Shown here in pieces: positions 36,570 to 46,227 of a stretch of DNA of 64,000 nucleotides (position 1 is its first letter; each line of letters begins with the position of its first letter). Source of the stretch: Marinobacter changyiensis (GTDB lineage: Bacteria; Pseudomonadota; Gammaproteobacteria; Pseudomonadales; Oleiphilaceae); assembly GCF_009193265.1 (NCBI RefSeq), contig NZ_VZZZ01000001.1:1157892-1221891 (forward strand), read 5' to 3'. The translations under genes and the position numbers were made by a program. Below the pieces are notes generated by a model, which was given only the letters and a program-made list of their open reading frames with translations, was not told the DNA's origin and searched no databases.

Positions 36570-38762
36570 ATGAATCAGAAAAAACTGGTCATCATCGCGC
36601 TTATTGCTGTTCTGATTGGCGTTTTTATTGTGTTTGATGGCCCCGGCTTACTGACGCTGGAAAATCTCCAGCGCCATCAGTCGGACATCGGCCAGTGGAT
36701 ATCCAGCAACGCCACCACCGCCATACTGGGTTTTGTCGTGGTGTATGTGGCCGTCACAGCCCTGTCGTTGCCCGGCGCAACCATTATGACCCTGGCCGGG
36801 GGTGCGTTTTTTGGCAACCTCTATGGCCTGATGGCAGTATCGGTAGCCTCTACCCTGGGTGCGTCGCTGGCTTTTCTGGCAGCTCGCTTCTTGCTGCGCG
36901 ATACCCTGAAGCGCCGATACCGTGAAACGGTTGCACGTATGGACAAAGGCATCGAGAAAGACGGCGCCTTCTATCTTGCGACTTTGCGTCTGGTGCCGGT
37001 GTTCCCGTTCTTCCTGATCAACCTCACCATGGGTCTGACCAGCATGAAATTGCTGACTTACATGTTGGTGAGCTGGATCGCGATGCTGCCGGGAACCTTT
37101 GTTTACGTAAATGCGGGCACCCAACTGGCGCAGATCGAATCGGTGGGTGATATCGCCTCACCGGGTCTGTTGTTGTCGTTCGCGCTGCTGGGCCTGTTCC
37201 CGCTGATCGCCAAGTTTGTGGTCGGTTTTGTCCGGCGGCGCAGGGTCTACAAGGGTTTCGGCAAGCCTCACTCCTTTGATTACAACCTGCTGGTCATCGG
37301 CGGCGGTTCAGCCGGATTGGTGTCGGCTTATATCGCAACGGCGGTAAAAGCCAAGGTCGCGCTGATTGAAAGGCACAAAATGGGGGGTGACTGCCTCAAC
37401 ACTGGTTGTGTGCCATCCAAGGCGCTGATCCGGTCAGCGAACGCGGCCGATACCCTGCGCCATGCCGACCGCTATGGGCTGGAGTCGGTTCCGGTCAAAG
37501 GTTCCTTCGCCAACATCATGGCTCGGGTCAAGCGCATCATTGCTGAAATAGAGCCCCATGACTCACCGGAGCGTTACCGCAAACTGGGGGTGGACTGCAT
37601 CTTCGGTGAGGCACGGTTCGTATCGCCCTGGGAGGTTGAGGTGCAGGGCAATGGCGGCACAACCCAGCGCCTGACTGCCCGAAGCATCGTTATTGCGACC
37701 GGAGGCAAACCGGCCGTGCCGCCGATTCCCGGGCTGGCGGACATGGAGCCACTGACCTCCGAGAATCTGTGGTCACTGGAGCAGCAACCGGAGCGGTTGT
37801 TGATTCTGGGTGGCGGCCCGATTGGCTCGGAGCTGGCTGAGGCGTTTGCACGACTGGGCTCAAGGGTGACCCAGGTGGAAATGGCCGACCGGTTGCTGGC
37901 GAAAGAAGACGCCGACGTATCGGCATTGGTGCTTGAGCAGTTTCAGCGTGAAGGCATTGACGTGCGGCTTGATCACAAGGCCGCGGAGTTCCGGACTGAG
38001 GACGGTCAGAAGGTTGCCTATTGTGAGCACAATGGCGAACGGGTGCGTATTGCTTTTGATCAGGTGCTGGTCGCCGTAGGGCGCAGCGGCAATACCCAGG
38101 GCCTGGGTCTGGAAGTGCTGGGCATTGAGCCGGAACGAAATGGCACCCTGATGGTCGAAGCCGACCTCAGCGTGAGGTATCCGAACATCTTTGCCTGCGG
38201 CGATGTGGCAGGTCCGTATCAGTTCACCCATGCAGCGGCCCATCAAGCCTGGTATGCGGCGGTGAACGGGCTGTTCGGGGAGTTCAAACGCTTCAAGGTG
38301 GATTACCGTGTCATGCCCTGGGTCACCTTTACCTCACCGGAAGTGGCGCGGGTAGGTCTGAGTGAGGCCGAAGCGAAAGCCAAAGGCGTAGCCTATGAGG
38401 TTACCCGTTACGGCCTGGATGATCTGGACCGGGCCATCACTGAAAGCGAAAACCAGGGCTTCATCAAAGTGTTAACACCGCCGGGCAAGGACAAGATCCT
38501 CGGGGCGGTGGTGGTTGGGTCTCACGCTGGGGAGATACTCTCAGAGTTCACCCTGGCAATGAAGCACGGCCTGGGTATGAACAAAATTCTGGGGACGATT
38601 CATCCCTACCCGACCTGGAACGAGTCTGCCAAATACGCGGCCGGGGAGTGGAAACGGGCCCATGCGCCCCAGGGCATTCTGAAGTTGCTGGAAAAGCTCC
38701 ATGACTGGCGTCGCCGCGGCAAAGGCCACGCCCGGCAAGTGGAGGTTTCAGAACAGCAGTAA
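36570..38762 (+). CDS. Fusion of DedA/TVP38 membrane domain with FAD disulfide oxidoreductase
   Basis: A 730-residue protein. Residues about 1-215 form a TVP38/TMEM64-type (SNARE-associated Golgi) membrane domain with the conserved ARFLLRDTLKRRYRE and FLINLTMGLTSMKLLTY. Residues from about 230 on form a class I pyridine nucleotide-disulfide oxidoreductase: FAD motif LLVIGGGSAGLVSAYIA, redox disulfide GGDCLNTGCVPSKALI, NAD motif LLILGGGPIGSELAEAF, FACGDVAG and a C-terminal dimer domain with IHPYPTWNES. The His-Pro pair of the active site is there. Similar fusions exist in other proteobacteria. Function unknown; a mercuric reductase-like or dihydrolipoamide dehydrogenase-like activity at the membrane is possible. 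ATG 36570 has AGGTG upstream. Confidence 0.9.
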   Translation: MNQKKLVIIALIAVLIGVFIVFDGPGLLTLENLQRHQSDIGQWISSNATTAILGFVVVYVAVTALSLPGATIMTLAGGAFFGNLYGLMAVSVASTLGASLAFLAARFLLRDTLKRRYRETVARMDKGIEKDGAFYLATLRLVPVFPFFLINLTMGLTSMKLLTYMLVSWIAMLPGTFVYVNAGTQLAQIESVGDIASPGLLLSFALLGLFPLIAKFVVGFVRRRRVYKGFGKPHSFDYNLLVIGGGSAGLVSAYIATAVKAKVALIERHKMGGDCLNTGCVPSKALIRSANAADTLRHADRYGLESVPVKGSFANIMARVKRIIAEIEPHDSPERYRKLGVDCIFGEARFVSPWEVEVQGNGGTTQRLTARSIVIATGGKPAVPPIPGLADMEPLTSENLWSLEQQPERLLILGGGPIGSELAEAFARLGSRVTQVEMADRLLAKEDADVSALVLEQFQREGIDVRLDHKAAEFRTEDGQKVAYCEHNGERVRIAFDQVLVAVGRSGNTQGLGLEVLGIEPERNGTLMVEADLSVRYPNIFACGDVAGPYQFTHAAAHQAWYAAVNGLFGEFKRFKVDYRVMPWVTFTSPEVARVGLSEAEAKAKGVAYEVTRYGLDDLDRAITESENQGFIKVLTPPGKDKILGAVVVGSHAGEILSEFTLAMKHGLGMNKILGTIHPYPTWNESAKYAAGEWKRAHAPQGILKLLEKLHDWRRRGKGHARQVEVSEQQ

Positions 38763-38807
38763 TGATCGCGATCAGCCCTGATACCTGTAAAGAATAACGG
38801 AGTAAGT

Positions 38808-39770
38808 ATGGCGGTAAATGACAGTACGGCACGCAGAATACCGATGGCGGAAGTTATGGCCTCCCGCGCATTCGACAGCTGGACCCACACCCGCAATGGC
38901 AGCCCCCGTGGCTATATTGATGCGGACCGCCTCAAGGAGCTGTGGATCCACACCGGCACCGCCTGCAATCTGGCCTGTCCGTTCTGCCTGGAAGGTTCAC
39001 ACCCGGGCGATGGCCGCATACCCGGTATGAAGCTCAGCGACGTCAAGCCGTTTATCCACGAAGCACTGGGTATGGGGGTGGAGCAATTTTCCTTTACCGG
39101 TGGTGAGCCTTTTGTGATCAAGGACTTCGTAAATATCCTCGATTACGCCAGTCAGCATCGGCCCTGTTTTGTGCTGACCAACGCGACGGATCCACTGCTG
39201 AAACGCACCCATCAGGTGTTGCCGCTGCTGAACAATGCTTATCCAATTCATTTCCGGGTCAGCCTCGATTACCCCGACGCGGCCCGCCACGACAACGATC
39301 GTGGCGAGGGCAGTTTCGCGAAGGCGCTAGAGGGCATTCGCTGGCTGCATGAGCAGGGCTTCAAAGTATCCATTGCCCGGCAGACTGATGACAATGAAGT
39401 GGTCGCTGAGGTGGAGGCCTCATTCCGGGCCATTTTTCGTGATTGGGCAATTCCCGAATACCTGGCTTTTACGTCGTTCCCGGATCTGGGGACTCCGGGG
39501 TCGGAAGACGGCAGCCCGGAAATCACCGAAAACTGCATGGAGAAGTACCCCACCAGGGAGACACGATCCCACTTCATGTGTACTTATACCCGCATGTTGG
39601 TGAAAAAAGGCGACCAGGTTCGGGTTTATGCCTGCACGTTGGTGGACGATGATCCGGAATACGATCTCGGAGGAACTTTGAGAGAGAGCATGAATGAACG
39701 CATCATGTTGCGGCATCACCGGTGTTTTTCCTGTTACCGGTTCGGGGCCAGCTGTTCGGCGCCTGGCTGA
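38808..39770 (+). CDS. Radical SAM protein with C-terminal cysteine cluster
   Basis: A 320-residue radical SAM enzyme. The cluster motif CxxxCxxC is in TACNLACPFCLEGSHPG, and FSFTGGEPFVIKDF supplies the SAM-binding GGE. At the C-terminus seven or more Cys (C-x16-C, YAC, CFSCYRFGASCSAPG) look like an auxiliary cluster site as in SPASM/twitch proteins. No peptide precursor gene is near. It is followed by two palindromic repeats and then by a sodium symporter and a phosphoesterase gene on the same strand, which may be functional partners. Substrate unknown. Confidence 0.85.
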   Translation: MAVNDSTARRIPMAEVMASRAFDSWTHTRNGSPRGYIDADRLKELWIHTGTACNLACPFCLEGSHPGDGRIPGMKLSDVKPFIHEALGMGVEQFSFTGGEPFVIKDFVNILDYASQHRPCFVLTNATDPLLKRTHQVLPLLNNAYPIHFRVSLDYPDAARHDNDRGEGSFAKALEGIRWLHEQGFKVSIARQTDDNEVVAEVEASFRAIFRDWAIPEYLAFTSFPDLGTPGSEDGSPEITENCMEKYPTRETRSHFMCTYTRMLVKKGDQVRVYACTLVDDDPEYDLGGTLRESMNERIMLRHHRCFSCYRFGASCSAPG

Positions 39771-39806
39771 ACTTGGTTAGCCTCAGTTTGGGAGATAGCG
39801 AATTGC

Positions 39807-39902
39807 GAGGTGAGGTGTTTGGAAACACGCCCGTGAATACGTCCTTGTAGGGCTCGGGTGCAGCCATCCTTGGCTGCACACGGTTTCCAAACACCTCACC
39901 TC
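39807..39902. repeat. Palindromic repeat element 1 (nested inverted repeats)
   Basis: Outer arms of 20 bp (39807-39826 and 39883-39902; core GGTGTTTGGAAAC) are exact inverse copies. An inner hairpin pairs GTGCAGCC with GGCTGCAC around 39858-39878. The inner text CGTGAATACGTCC is of the kind I remember as repeated in Marinobacter genomes. No gene is inside; it resembles a non-autonomous palindromic element. Confidence 0.75.
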
Positions 39903-39943
39903 CCACTTCGCTCCGCACATTGAACGCAAACGCAGAGTTCGAA

Positions 39944-40054
39944 GAAGGGGGTCAGAAAGAATTTTTCAGACTGTCGGGGGCCATGGATGGCCGGAGATCA
40001 AGCGCACATGGACGCGCTTGTAGCGTGTCTGAAAAATTTTTTCTGACCCCCTTC
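39944..40054. repeat. Palindromic repeat element 2 (28-bp inverted repeat)
   Basis: The 28-bp arms at 39944-39971 and 40027-40054 match at 27 positions and begin GAAGGGGGTCAG. An inner palindrome CAAGCG / CGCTTG lies between. Its structure matches element 1 though the arms differ, and the two stand in tandem between the radical SAM and symporter genes, filling the gap 39771-40124. Confidence 0.75.
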
Positions 40055-40124
40055 CTGGCACCAAGCATCAAATAATGACGATTTACGACCGGTCCAGGTT
40101 AAATACGAGGGAGAGCAAAACACC

Positions 40125-41534
40125 ATGTCATTCACTGAAGCCAGCCTGTTCTGGGGATTCCTGCTGGTCTACGGCATCGTCATGTATGCCTTGTCGCCCC
40201 GGAGCAAAAATCCGGCTTCGTTCTACAAGGGCGCTGATGATCACGGTAACCCGGTCGGCCAGTGGTCACTCACCGCCAGCATCTTCATTAGCTGGATCTT
40301 CGCCAAATCAGTCACCAATGCAGCCAACCTTGGTGAGGCCTACGGTGTCGTCGGCGGCCTCGCCTACGCCACCTACTGGCTGTCGATCCCGGTTGCCGGT
40401 TATGTCATCTATCTGATTCGCACCCAGACCGGCGCCACCAGCCTGCAGGAATTCATCACCTCCCGGTTCGGCCGGCTGGCTTCGCTCAGCTTCGCAGCCG
40501 CCATTCTTATTCGCCTGTACAACGAAGTCTGGAGTAACACCGCGGTGGTGGGGGGCTACTTCGGTTTGCCCGGGGACTGGCAGTACTACACCGCGGCCAT
40601 GTTGTTTACCTTTTTTACCCTCGCCTACAGCCTCAAAGGCGGATTGCGCAGCTCTATCTTCACCGATGTTATCCAGTCGGTGGTGTTCGTCTTTTTCATT
40701 GGCGCTGTGCTGTTTCTGATCATTCCTGCCAACGATCCGGCAACCCTGCTGAGCACTGGTGAGTTCAGACTCGGTGCCGGGTTGGATCTGTTGTTAGTGG
40801 CCGGACTTCAGATATTCAGTTACCCCTTCCACGATCCGGTCATGACCGACCGCGGTTTCGTGAACAAGGAAAAGGCGATGCTCAAGAGCTTTGTGGTGGC
40901 CGGTTTACTGGGGTTCGTCGCGGTATTTACCTTCAGCCTGGTGGGGGTTCACGCACAGTTGAACGGCATTGCAGCTGCCGGCAACGCGCCCGCTGCCGTG
41001 GGTCAGGCGCTGGGGCTTACGGCGTTGTTTTTCATGAGCGTGATCATGATGACATCCGCGGGTTCAACCCTGGACTCCACGTTTTCGTCGTTGGCCAAGT
41101 CGCTGGCGGTGGACCTGCCGAAACTGGTGAAAAGCACGGCTGAACGGATGCCCAGCATTCGGGTGGGGGCCCTGGTGATGATCGCGTTCTCGATCCTGGG
41201 CAACCTGCCGATGTTCGCGGGTACCGACATTCTCAAGGCCACCACCATTTCGGGCACCATGGTTATGGGGTTGGCGCCGGTCTTCCTGTTCTACGGATTC
41301 ACCCGCTGGTCGCCCTGGAGTTTCCATCTCAGCTTCTGGACCGGTCTTGGCCTCGGCCTGTTGCTCGCGACCGGCCTGATCCCTGCAAGCTGGGCAATTG
41401 GGGGCGGTGCCTATGGCACCCTGTTGGGCGTGAACGCCTACGGGGTCCTGATCTGCACTGCCGGGTTTTTTGCACCCCTGTTACTGCGATGGCTGACCCG
41501 GCGCGCCAATGCAGTCAGTGAGCCTCTGCAATGA
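40125..41534 (+). CDS. Sodium:solute symporter family transporter
   Basis: A 469-residue SSS-family membrane protein with about 13 helices. Family traits are ASIFISWIFAKSVTNAANLG, the amphipathic IRTQTGATSLQEFITSRFGR between helices and MTSAGSTLDSTFSSLAKSLA, the last carrying serines of the conserved sodium site. The substrate (sugar, amino acid, nucleoside, urea or other) is not predictable. ATG 40125 begins MSFTEASLFWGFLL. The stop overlaps the phosphoesterase start by four bases, linking the two. Confidence 0.87.
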   Translation: MSFTEASLFWGFLLVYGIVMYALSPRSKNPASFYKGADDHGNPVGQWSLTASIFISWIFAKSVTNAANLGEAYGVVGGLAYATYWLSIPVAGYVIYLIRTQTGATSLQEFITSRFGRLASLSFAAAILIRLYNEVWSNTAVVGGYFGLPGDWQYYTAAMLFTFFTLAYSLKGGLRSSIFTDVIQSVVFVFFIGAVLFLIIPANDPATLLSTGEFRLGAGLDLLLVAGLQIFSYPFHDPVMTDRGFVNKEKAMLKSFVVAGLLGFVAVFTFSLVGVHAQLNGIAAAGNAPAAVGQALGLTALFFMSVIMMTSAGSTLDSTFSSLAKSLAVDLPKLVKSTAERMPSIRVGALVMIAFSILGNLPMFAGTDILKATTISGTMVMGLAPVFLFYGFTRWSPWSFHLSFWTGLGLGLLLATGLIPASWAIGGGAYGTLLGVNAYGVLICTAGFFAPLLLRWLTRRANAVSEPLQ

Positions 41535-42490
41535 GCACCGCAGGCCGCAGGTGTCCCATGCACTACCGTTACCGCCCGGAGTCCCTCTGTCAGGCCCCTG
41601 AAACGCTCTCAGAGGATGTGCTCTACGTGGTCGGCGGCCTCTACGGCAACGCTCTGGCCCTTGACCGGATAGAGGCCATGGCGGCGGCAGAGGAAGCCGA
41701 CGGGCGTCGGGTCAAGCTGCTGTTTAACGGCGACTTTAACTGGTTCAATGCCGAAGATGGCCTGTTCAGCGAAATTAACCGACGGGTGCTGGACCACGAC
41801 GCCATGCTGGGCAACGTCGAGTATGAGCTCGCGCACCCGAGTGAGGGTGCCGGCTGCGGTTGTGCTTACCCCGAGTTCGTTGGCAGCGAGGTGGTGGCAC
41901 GGTCAAACCGGATCATGGAGCGGCTTCAGACGGTGGCAAGCCGCCATAGCGACATTCAATCCCGATTGGCCAATCTGGCCCGTTTCCGTTGCATGATCTT
42001 TGGTGGCCTAAAGGTTTTGGTTCTGCATGGTGATCCAGAGTCACTGGCGGGCTGGGGACTGGCCTACGAAACATTCATCAAGGGTAATGACGATCAACTG
42101 ACGGCGTGGTTCCGGGCAACCGGGGCGGACGTCATGGTCTGTACCCATACCTGCTTGCCACTTTTATGGCAGGGCGTGGTCGATGGCAGTCCCCGCCAGG
42201 TACTGAATAACGGCTCCGCCGGCATGGGTAACCTGTTGGGCGACAGCCGTGGCCTGATCGTGCGGCTCGGTACCACAGAGCCTACGGAGGCGCCAGTCGC
42301 GGGGCTTGGCGTCGGGCAAGCACAACTTTCACTGCTACCGGTCAACTTTGACCAGGGCGCCTGGCTGACACAATTCGATAGCCTTTGGCCGTCCGGGTCT
42401 GACGCGGAACAGTCCTACCGGGAGCGTATGGTTTCCGGCACCAGTCTGAGCACCGACGCGCTGTATTTTGGTACTGGCGTATTGGCCTGA
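41531..42490 (+). CDS. Calcineurin-like metallophosphoesterase
   Basis: A 319-residue predicted metallophosphoesterase. The N-terminal VVGGLYGNALALDRI stands for the D-x-H region (with GGLYGN in place of the common DxHG), LLFNGDFNWFNAE is the GD-x2-D/N motif, LGNVEYEL replaces GNHD with GNVE, and VLHGDPES and CTHTCLPL provide later metal ligands. The first motif is degenerate, so activity is uncertain. It is coupled to the symporter (ATGA overlap). Confidence 0.7.
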   Translation: MSTAGRRCPMHYRYRPESLCQAPETLSEDVLYVVGGLYGNALALDRIEAMAAAEEADGRRVKLLFNGDFNWFNAEDGLFSEINRRVLDHDAMLGNVEYELAHPSEGAGCGCAYPEFVGSEVVARSNRIMERLQTVASRHSDIQSRLANLARFRCMIFGGLKVLVLHGDPESLAGWGLAYETFIKGNDDQLTAWFRATGADVMVCTHTCLPLLWQGVVDGSPRQVLNNGSAGMGNLLGDSRGLIVRLGTTEPTEAPVAGLGVGQAQLSLLPVNFDQGAWLTQFDSLWPSGSDAEQSYRERMVSGTSLSTDALYFGTGVLA

Positions 42491-42549
42491 GAAGGCTATT
42501 ATTATTTCAAGGTTTGCCATGTTCTGTTGTCCTGCACAAACTCCCCGAT

Positions 42550-42577
42550 TTGATTTTTATTTTGAGGTCTATATAAT
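42550..42577 (+). promoter_or_regulatory. Sigma70-type promoter of the ectoine operon
   Basis: TTGATT at 42550 and TATAAT at 42572 are separated by 16 bp, with the ectA start about 18 bp downstream of the -10. The perfect -10 in an AT-rich stretch suggests a strong promoter; osmotic control is known for ect operons but cannot be read here. Confidence 0.6.
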
Positions 42578-42594
42578 TTAATCCCTAAATTTTG

Positions 42595-43134
42595 ATGCGA
42601 ACCAACCAAAACATGACAGACAAAGGCTCGGAAACCACCGCCATTACCCTGAGAAAACCCCACAAGGATGATGGCTACAGACTTCATCAGCTGATCGCTG
42701 AATGCCCCCCGCTGGACCCCAACTCGATTTACTGCAACCTCCTGCAGTGCAGCCACTTTGCCGACACCGGCGTGGCCGCCGAGAAAGCGGGTGACCTGGT
42801 TGGCTTTATCTCTGGATACATACCGCCTCAGCAGCCAGAAACAGTTTTTGTATGGCAAGTGGCGGTGCACGAGAAAGGTCGTGGGCAAGGCCTGGCCAAG
42901 CGAATGCTGAAAGCCATCGTGGCCCGCGACGCCTGCAAAGACGTGACCCATATGGAAACCACGATTACTGAGGACAATGATGCTTCCTGGGCGCTGTTTC
43001 GCTCGTTTGCCCGGGACATGGGCGCTGAATTGACGTTCCACGAGCATTTTGAGAAGGGCACCCACTTCGGCGGGCACCATGATTCTGAATTCCTGCTGAG
43101 AATCGGGCCTTTCACCAAGCCGGCCAGCCGCTGA
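42595..43134 (+). CDS. ectA: L-2,4-diaminobutyrate acetyltransferase EctA
   Basis: Acetylates L-2,4-diaminobutyrate at the gamma amino group with acetyl-CoA in ectoine synthesis. The GNAT fold is shown by [20 protein letters not shown] (CoA-binding Q/RxxGxG/A) and the EctA-specific [17 protein letters not shown] and [20 protein letters not shown]. Length is normal. Start ATG 42595 or ATG 42613; neither has a clear ribosome site. First gene of ectA-ectB-ask. Confidence 0.96.
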   Translation: MRTNQNMTDKGSETTAITLRKPHKDDGYRLHQLIAECPPLDPNSIYCNLLQCSHFADTGVAAEKAGDLVGFISGYIPPQQPETVFVWQVAVHEKGRGQGLAKRMLKAIVARDACKDVTHMETTITEDNDASWALFRSFARDMGAELTFHEHFEKGTHFGGHHDSEFLLRIGPFTKPASR

Positions 43135-43244
43135 GGAGCGGCTCGCAGTTACGGCTTACTGCAACGCACGGGCTTCGGGCCGCGACCGAAACCGGCCCCT
43201 CCCCGAGCAATTACCTCGAACCTGACATGCTAAAAGGCAAGACT

Positions 43245-44516
43245 ATGGAATTTCTGAAATCAACCGAATCCCAGGTACGCGTTTATTCACGTGCATTCCC
43301 GATAGTGTTTAATCGGGCCAAGAACGCGCACCTGTTTTCCGAAGACGGCAAAGAGTATCTGGATTTTCTCGCCGGTGCCGGTTCTCTGAACTACGGCCAC
43401 AACAACGACGTGCTCAAGAAAGCACTGCTCGAATACATTGAAAGCGACGGCGTCAGCCAGGGTCTGGATCTCTGGACTACCGCCAAGCAGGACTTCATGC
43501 AGGCGTATCATGATGTCATTCTCAAGCCCCGCGGCCTGGACTACAAAATGCAGTTCACCGGCCCGACCGGTACCAACTGTGTGGAAGCCGCGCTCAAGCT
43601 GGCCCGTAAGGTCAAAGGCCGCGATGGCATTATCTCGTTCACCAATGGCTTCCACGGTGTATCGCTGGGTGCCGTTGCCACCACCGGCAACAAGAACCAC
43701 CGTGGCGGTGCCGGTGTACCGCTGAGCAGTGTCGAATTCATGCCTTACTGCGGCTACTACGGCAAGGATGTGGATACCATCAAAATGATGGACAAGCTGC
43801 TGAGCGATAACTCCTCGGGGACCGATCTGCCGGCCGCCGTCATCGTGGAAGCGGTGCAGGGCGAAGGCGGTCTCAATGCCGCCAGCATTGCCTGGCTGAA
43901 AGACCTTGAGAAGCTGTGCCACAAGCATGACATCCTGATGATTCTGGACGATATTCAGGCTGGTAATGGCCGCTCCGGTGATTTCTTCAGTTTCGAGGCT
44001 GCCGGTATTGTGCCGGACATTGTCACGGTATCGAAATCATTGAGCGGATACGGTCTGCCGATGGCACTGGTGCTGCTCAAGCCGGAACTGGATATCTGGA
44101 ATCCGGGTGAGCACAATGGCACCTTCCGTGGTAACAATATGGCGTTTATTACTGCCAAGACGGCTATTGAAACTTATTGGAAAGACGATATCTTTATCAA
44201 TGACGTGCGTCAGAAAGGCGATATTCTGGGCAAGCGTCTGAAGGCAATCTGTGACCAGTATGGTCCGAACCAGTTCCGCCTCAAGGGCCGTGGCATGATG
44301 CGGGGTATCGCCTGTAGCAGTGGTGAGCTGGCTGACAAGATAACCGGCCTGGCGTTTGAGAAAGGGCTGATCATCGAGACGGCCGGTCCCGAGGACGAAG
44401 TGGTGAAATGCCTGATGCCACTGACGATCAGCGAAGAAGACCTGAACAAGGGCCTGGATCTGCTGACCGAATGTGTCAGTGAGGTGATGAAAGCGGAGCT
44501 TACCAAGGCGTCTTGA
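43245..44516 (+). CDS. ectB: Diaminobutyrate-2-oxoglutarate transaminase EctB
   Basis: PLP-dependent class III aminotransferase converting L-aspartate-4-semialdehyde to L-2,4-diaminobutyrate with glutamate. Marks are [20 protein letters not shown], the GFHGVSLGA substrate region, [20 protein letters not shown] with the cofactor Asp, and [16 protein letters not shown] with the PLP lysine in SKS. ATG 43245 has AAGG upstream and gives [19 protein letters not shown], the family start. ectC would normally follow, but the next 107 bp are non-coding. Confidence 0.97.
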   Translation: MEFLKSTESQVRVYSRAFPIVFNRAKNAHLFSEDGKEYLDFLAGAGSLNYGHNNDVLKKALLEYIESDGVSQGLDLWTTAKQDFMQAYHDVILKPRGLDYKMQFTGPTGTNCVEAALKLARKVKGRDGIISFTNGFHGVSLGAVATTGNKNHRGGAGVPLSSVEFMPYCGYYGKDVDTIKMMDKLLSDNSSGTDLPAAVIVEAVQGEGGLNAASIAWLKDLEKLCHKHDILMILDDIQAGNGRSGDFFSFEAAGIVPDIVTVSKSLSGYGLPMALVLLKPELDIWNPGEHNGTFRGNNMAFITAKTAIETYWKDDIFINDVRQKGDILGKRLKAICDQYGPNQFRLKGRGMMRGIACSSGELADKITGLAFEKGLIIETAGPEDEVVKCLMPLTISEEDLNKGLDLLTECVSEVMKAELTKAS

Positions 44517-44623
44517 CAGCGCCAGTTCCAGAGCCGCGCCTTCCGGCCGGGAAGCCCATAGCTGGGCGCCTCTCCAAGATTTATTCCCGGCGTTTAATTC
44601 ATAACGCGACCGAAGACAGGACT

Positions 44624-46066
44624 ATGAGTAGCCAACAGCACACAGTAGAGAAAATCGGCGGAACCTCGATGAGCAACTTCGAGGCCATCCGTGACAACAT
44701 TGTCTGGGGCGAGCGCGACAAAAGCGAGCTCTACAACCGCATCTTCGTAGTATCTGCCTACGCTGGCGTGACCGACGAGCTCCTGGAACACAAAAAAACC
44801 GGCGAGCCCGGCGTTTACGCCCTTTTCGCCGATGCGGAATCTGACTGGGCCTGGGGCGACGACCTTACCAAGCTGGTCAAATTTCTCACCGAACTGAATG
44901 CCGAACTGTTTGAAGACCAGATGCTGTGCCAGCAGGCGGACCAGTTCATCATGGATCGTGTAGAAGGCGTTCGTGGCTGTCTGATTGATCTCCAGCGTCT
45001 GTGCTCCTACGGCCAGTTTCAGCTGGAAGAGCATCTGCTGACCGTACGCGAGATGCTGGCCGGTATCGGTGAAGCACACAGTGCGTTCAATACCTCGCTG
45101 AAGCTGCAGCACGAAGGCGTCAATGCCCGGTTTGTGGACCTGACCGGCTGGCGTGATCAAGAGTTGCTGCCGCTGGATGAAAAGCTCAAACAGGCCTTTT
45201 CATCCATTGACCTGACCCGTGAGTTACCCATTGTGACCGGGTATGCCCAGTGCAAGGAAGGGCTGATGCGGACCTTTGACCGCGGATACAGCGAGATGAC
45301 CTTCAGCCGTATCGCAGTGATCACAGAAGCCAGAGAGGCGGTCATCCACAAGGAATACCACCTGAGTTCTGCTGACCCCCGTATCGTTGGCGAAGACAAA
45401 GTGGTGCCTATTGGCCGGACCAATTATGATGTCGCCGATCAGCTTGCGAACCTGGGCATGGAAGCGATTCATCCCCGGGCCGCGAAAGGGCTTCGTCAGA
45501 ACGATATCCCGCTGCGGGTGAAGAACACCTTCGAGCCGGAGCATACCGGCACATTGATTACCCGTGACTATATTAGCGAGAAGCCCCAGGTGGAAATCAT
45601 CGCCGGACATAAAGGTGTGTTTGCCATCGAGGTGTTCGACCAGGACATGCAGGGGGAGCCCGGGTGTGACCGTCGTATTCTGGACGTGCTGACGCGCTTC
45701 AAGGTCAGGTTTATCACCAAGGATACCAACGCCAACACCATTACCCATTACGTGGACAGCACGCTGAAGCATGTAAAGCGGGTAGTGAAGGCGCTGCAGG
45801 AAGAGTTCCCTAACGGTGAGATCAGCACCCGGAAAGTGGCGCTGGTATCGGCAATTGGCAGTGATATGCACGTGCCGGGTATTCTGGCAAAAACCGTTCA
45901 GGCCCTGGCGGACGAAGACATCAGCGTACTTGCCATTCACCAGTGCCTGCGCCAGGTCGACATGCAGTTTGTGATTGACGAATCCCATTACAGTAAAGCG
46001 ATTGTGAAGCTCCATCAGACCCTGATCGAGCCATACAATCACGGTTATGCCATTGTAGCGGCCTGA
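44624..46066 (+). CDS. ask: Ectoine-associated aspartate kinase (Ask_Ect)
   Basis: A 480-residue aspartokinase of the type encoded in ectoine operons, feeding aspartyl phosphate into the path. The N-terminal VEKIGGTSMSNFEAIRDNIV is the kinase signature (KxGGTS); RGYSEMTFSRIAVIT holds the aspartate region; two ACT domains lie at the C-terminus (about 330-480). Known Ask_Ect enzymes escape the usual feedback by lysine/threonine. ATG 44624 with ACAGGA upstream is chosen; the open frame back to 44513 overlaps the ectB stop and is not conserved in character. Confidence 0.93.
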   Translation: MSSQQHTVEKIGGTSMSNFEAIRDNIVWGERDKSELYNRIFVVSAYAGVTDELLEHKKTGEPGVYALFADAESDWAWGDDLTKLVKFLTELNAELFEDQMLCQQADQFIMDRVEGVRGCLIDLQRLCSYGQFQLEEHLLTVREMLAGIGEAHSAFNTSLKLQHEGVNARFVDLTGWRDQELLPLDEKLKQAFSSIDLTRELPIVTGYAQCKEGLMRTFDRGYSEMTFSRIAVITEAREAVIHKEYHLSSADPRIVGEDKVVPIGRTNYDVADQLANLGMEAIHPRAAKGLRQNDIPLRVKNTFEPEHTGTLITRDYISEKPQVEIIAGHKGVFAIEVFDQDMQGEPGCDRRILDVLTRFKVRFITKDTNANTITHYVDSTLKHVKRVVKALQEEFPNGEISTRKVALVSAIGSDMHVPGILAKTVQALADEDISVLAIHQCLRQVDMQFVIDESHYSKAIVKLHQTLIEPYNHGYAIVAA

Positions 46067-46227
46067 GAAAATCCTGCGACACCCTGGTCGATGTCGCAGG
46101 CTCATCCTGTTCCCTTCCTGTATTGCTCAAACCCGCATGTTGTGGCTTTCACTACCGCTGGCCAGCCAATCCGCGGTGCCGTTTGGTTCGTATTTCAAGT
46201 ATCTAAATTCAGACCGGACTAAATGCC

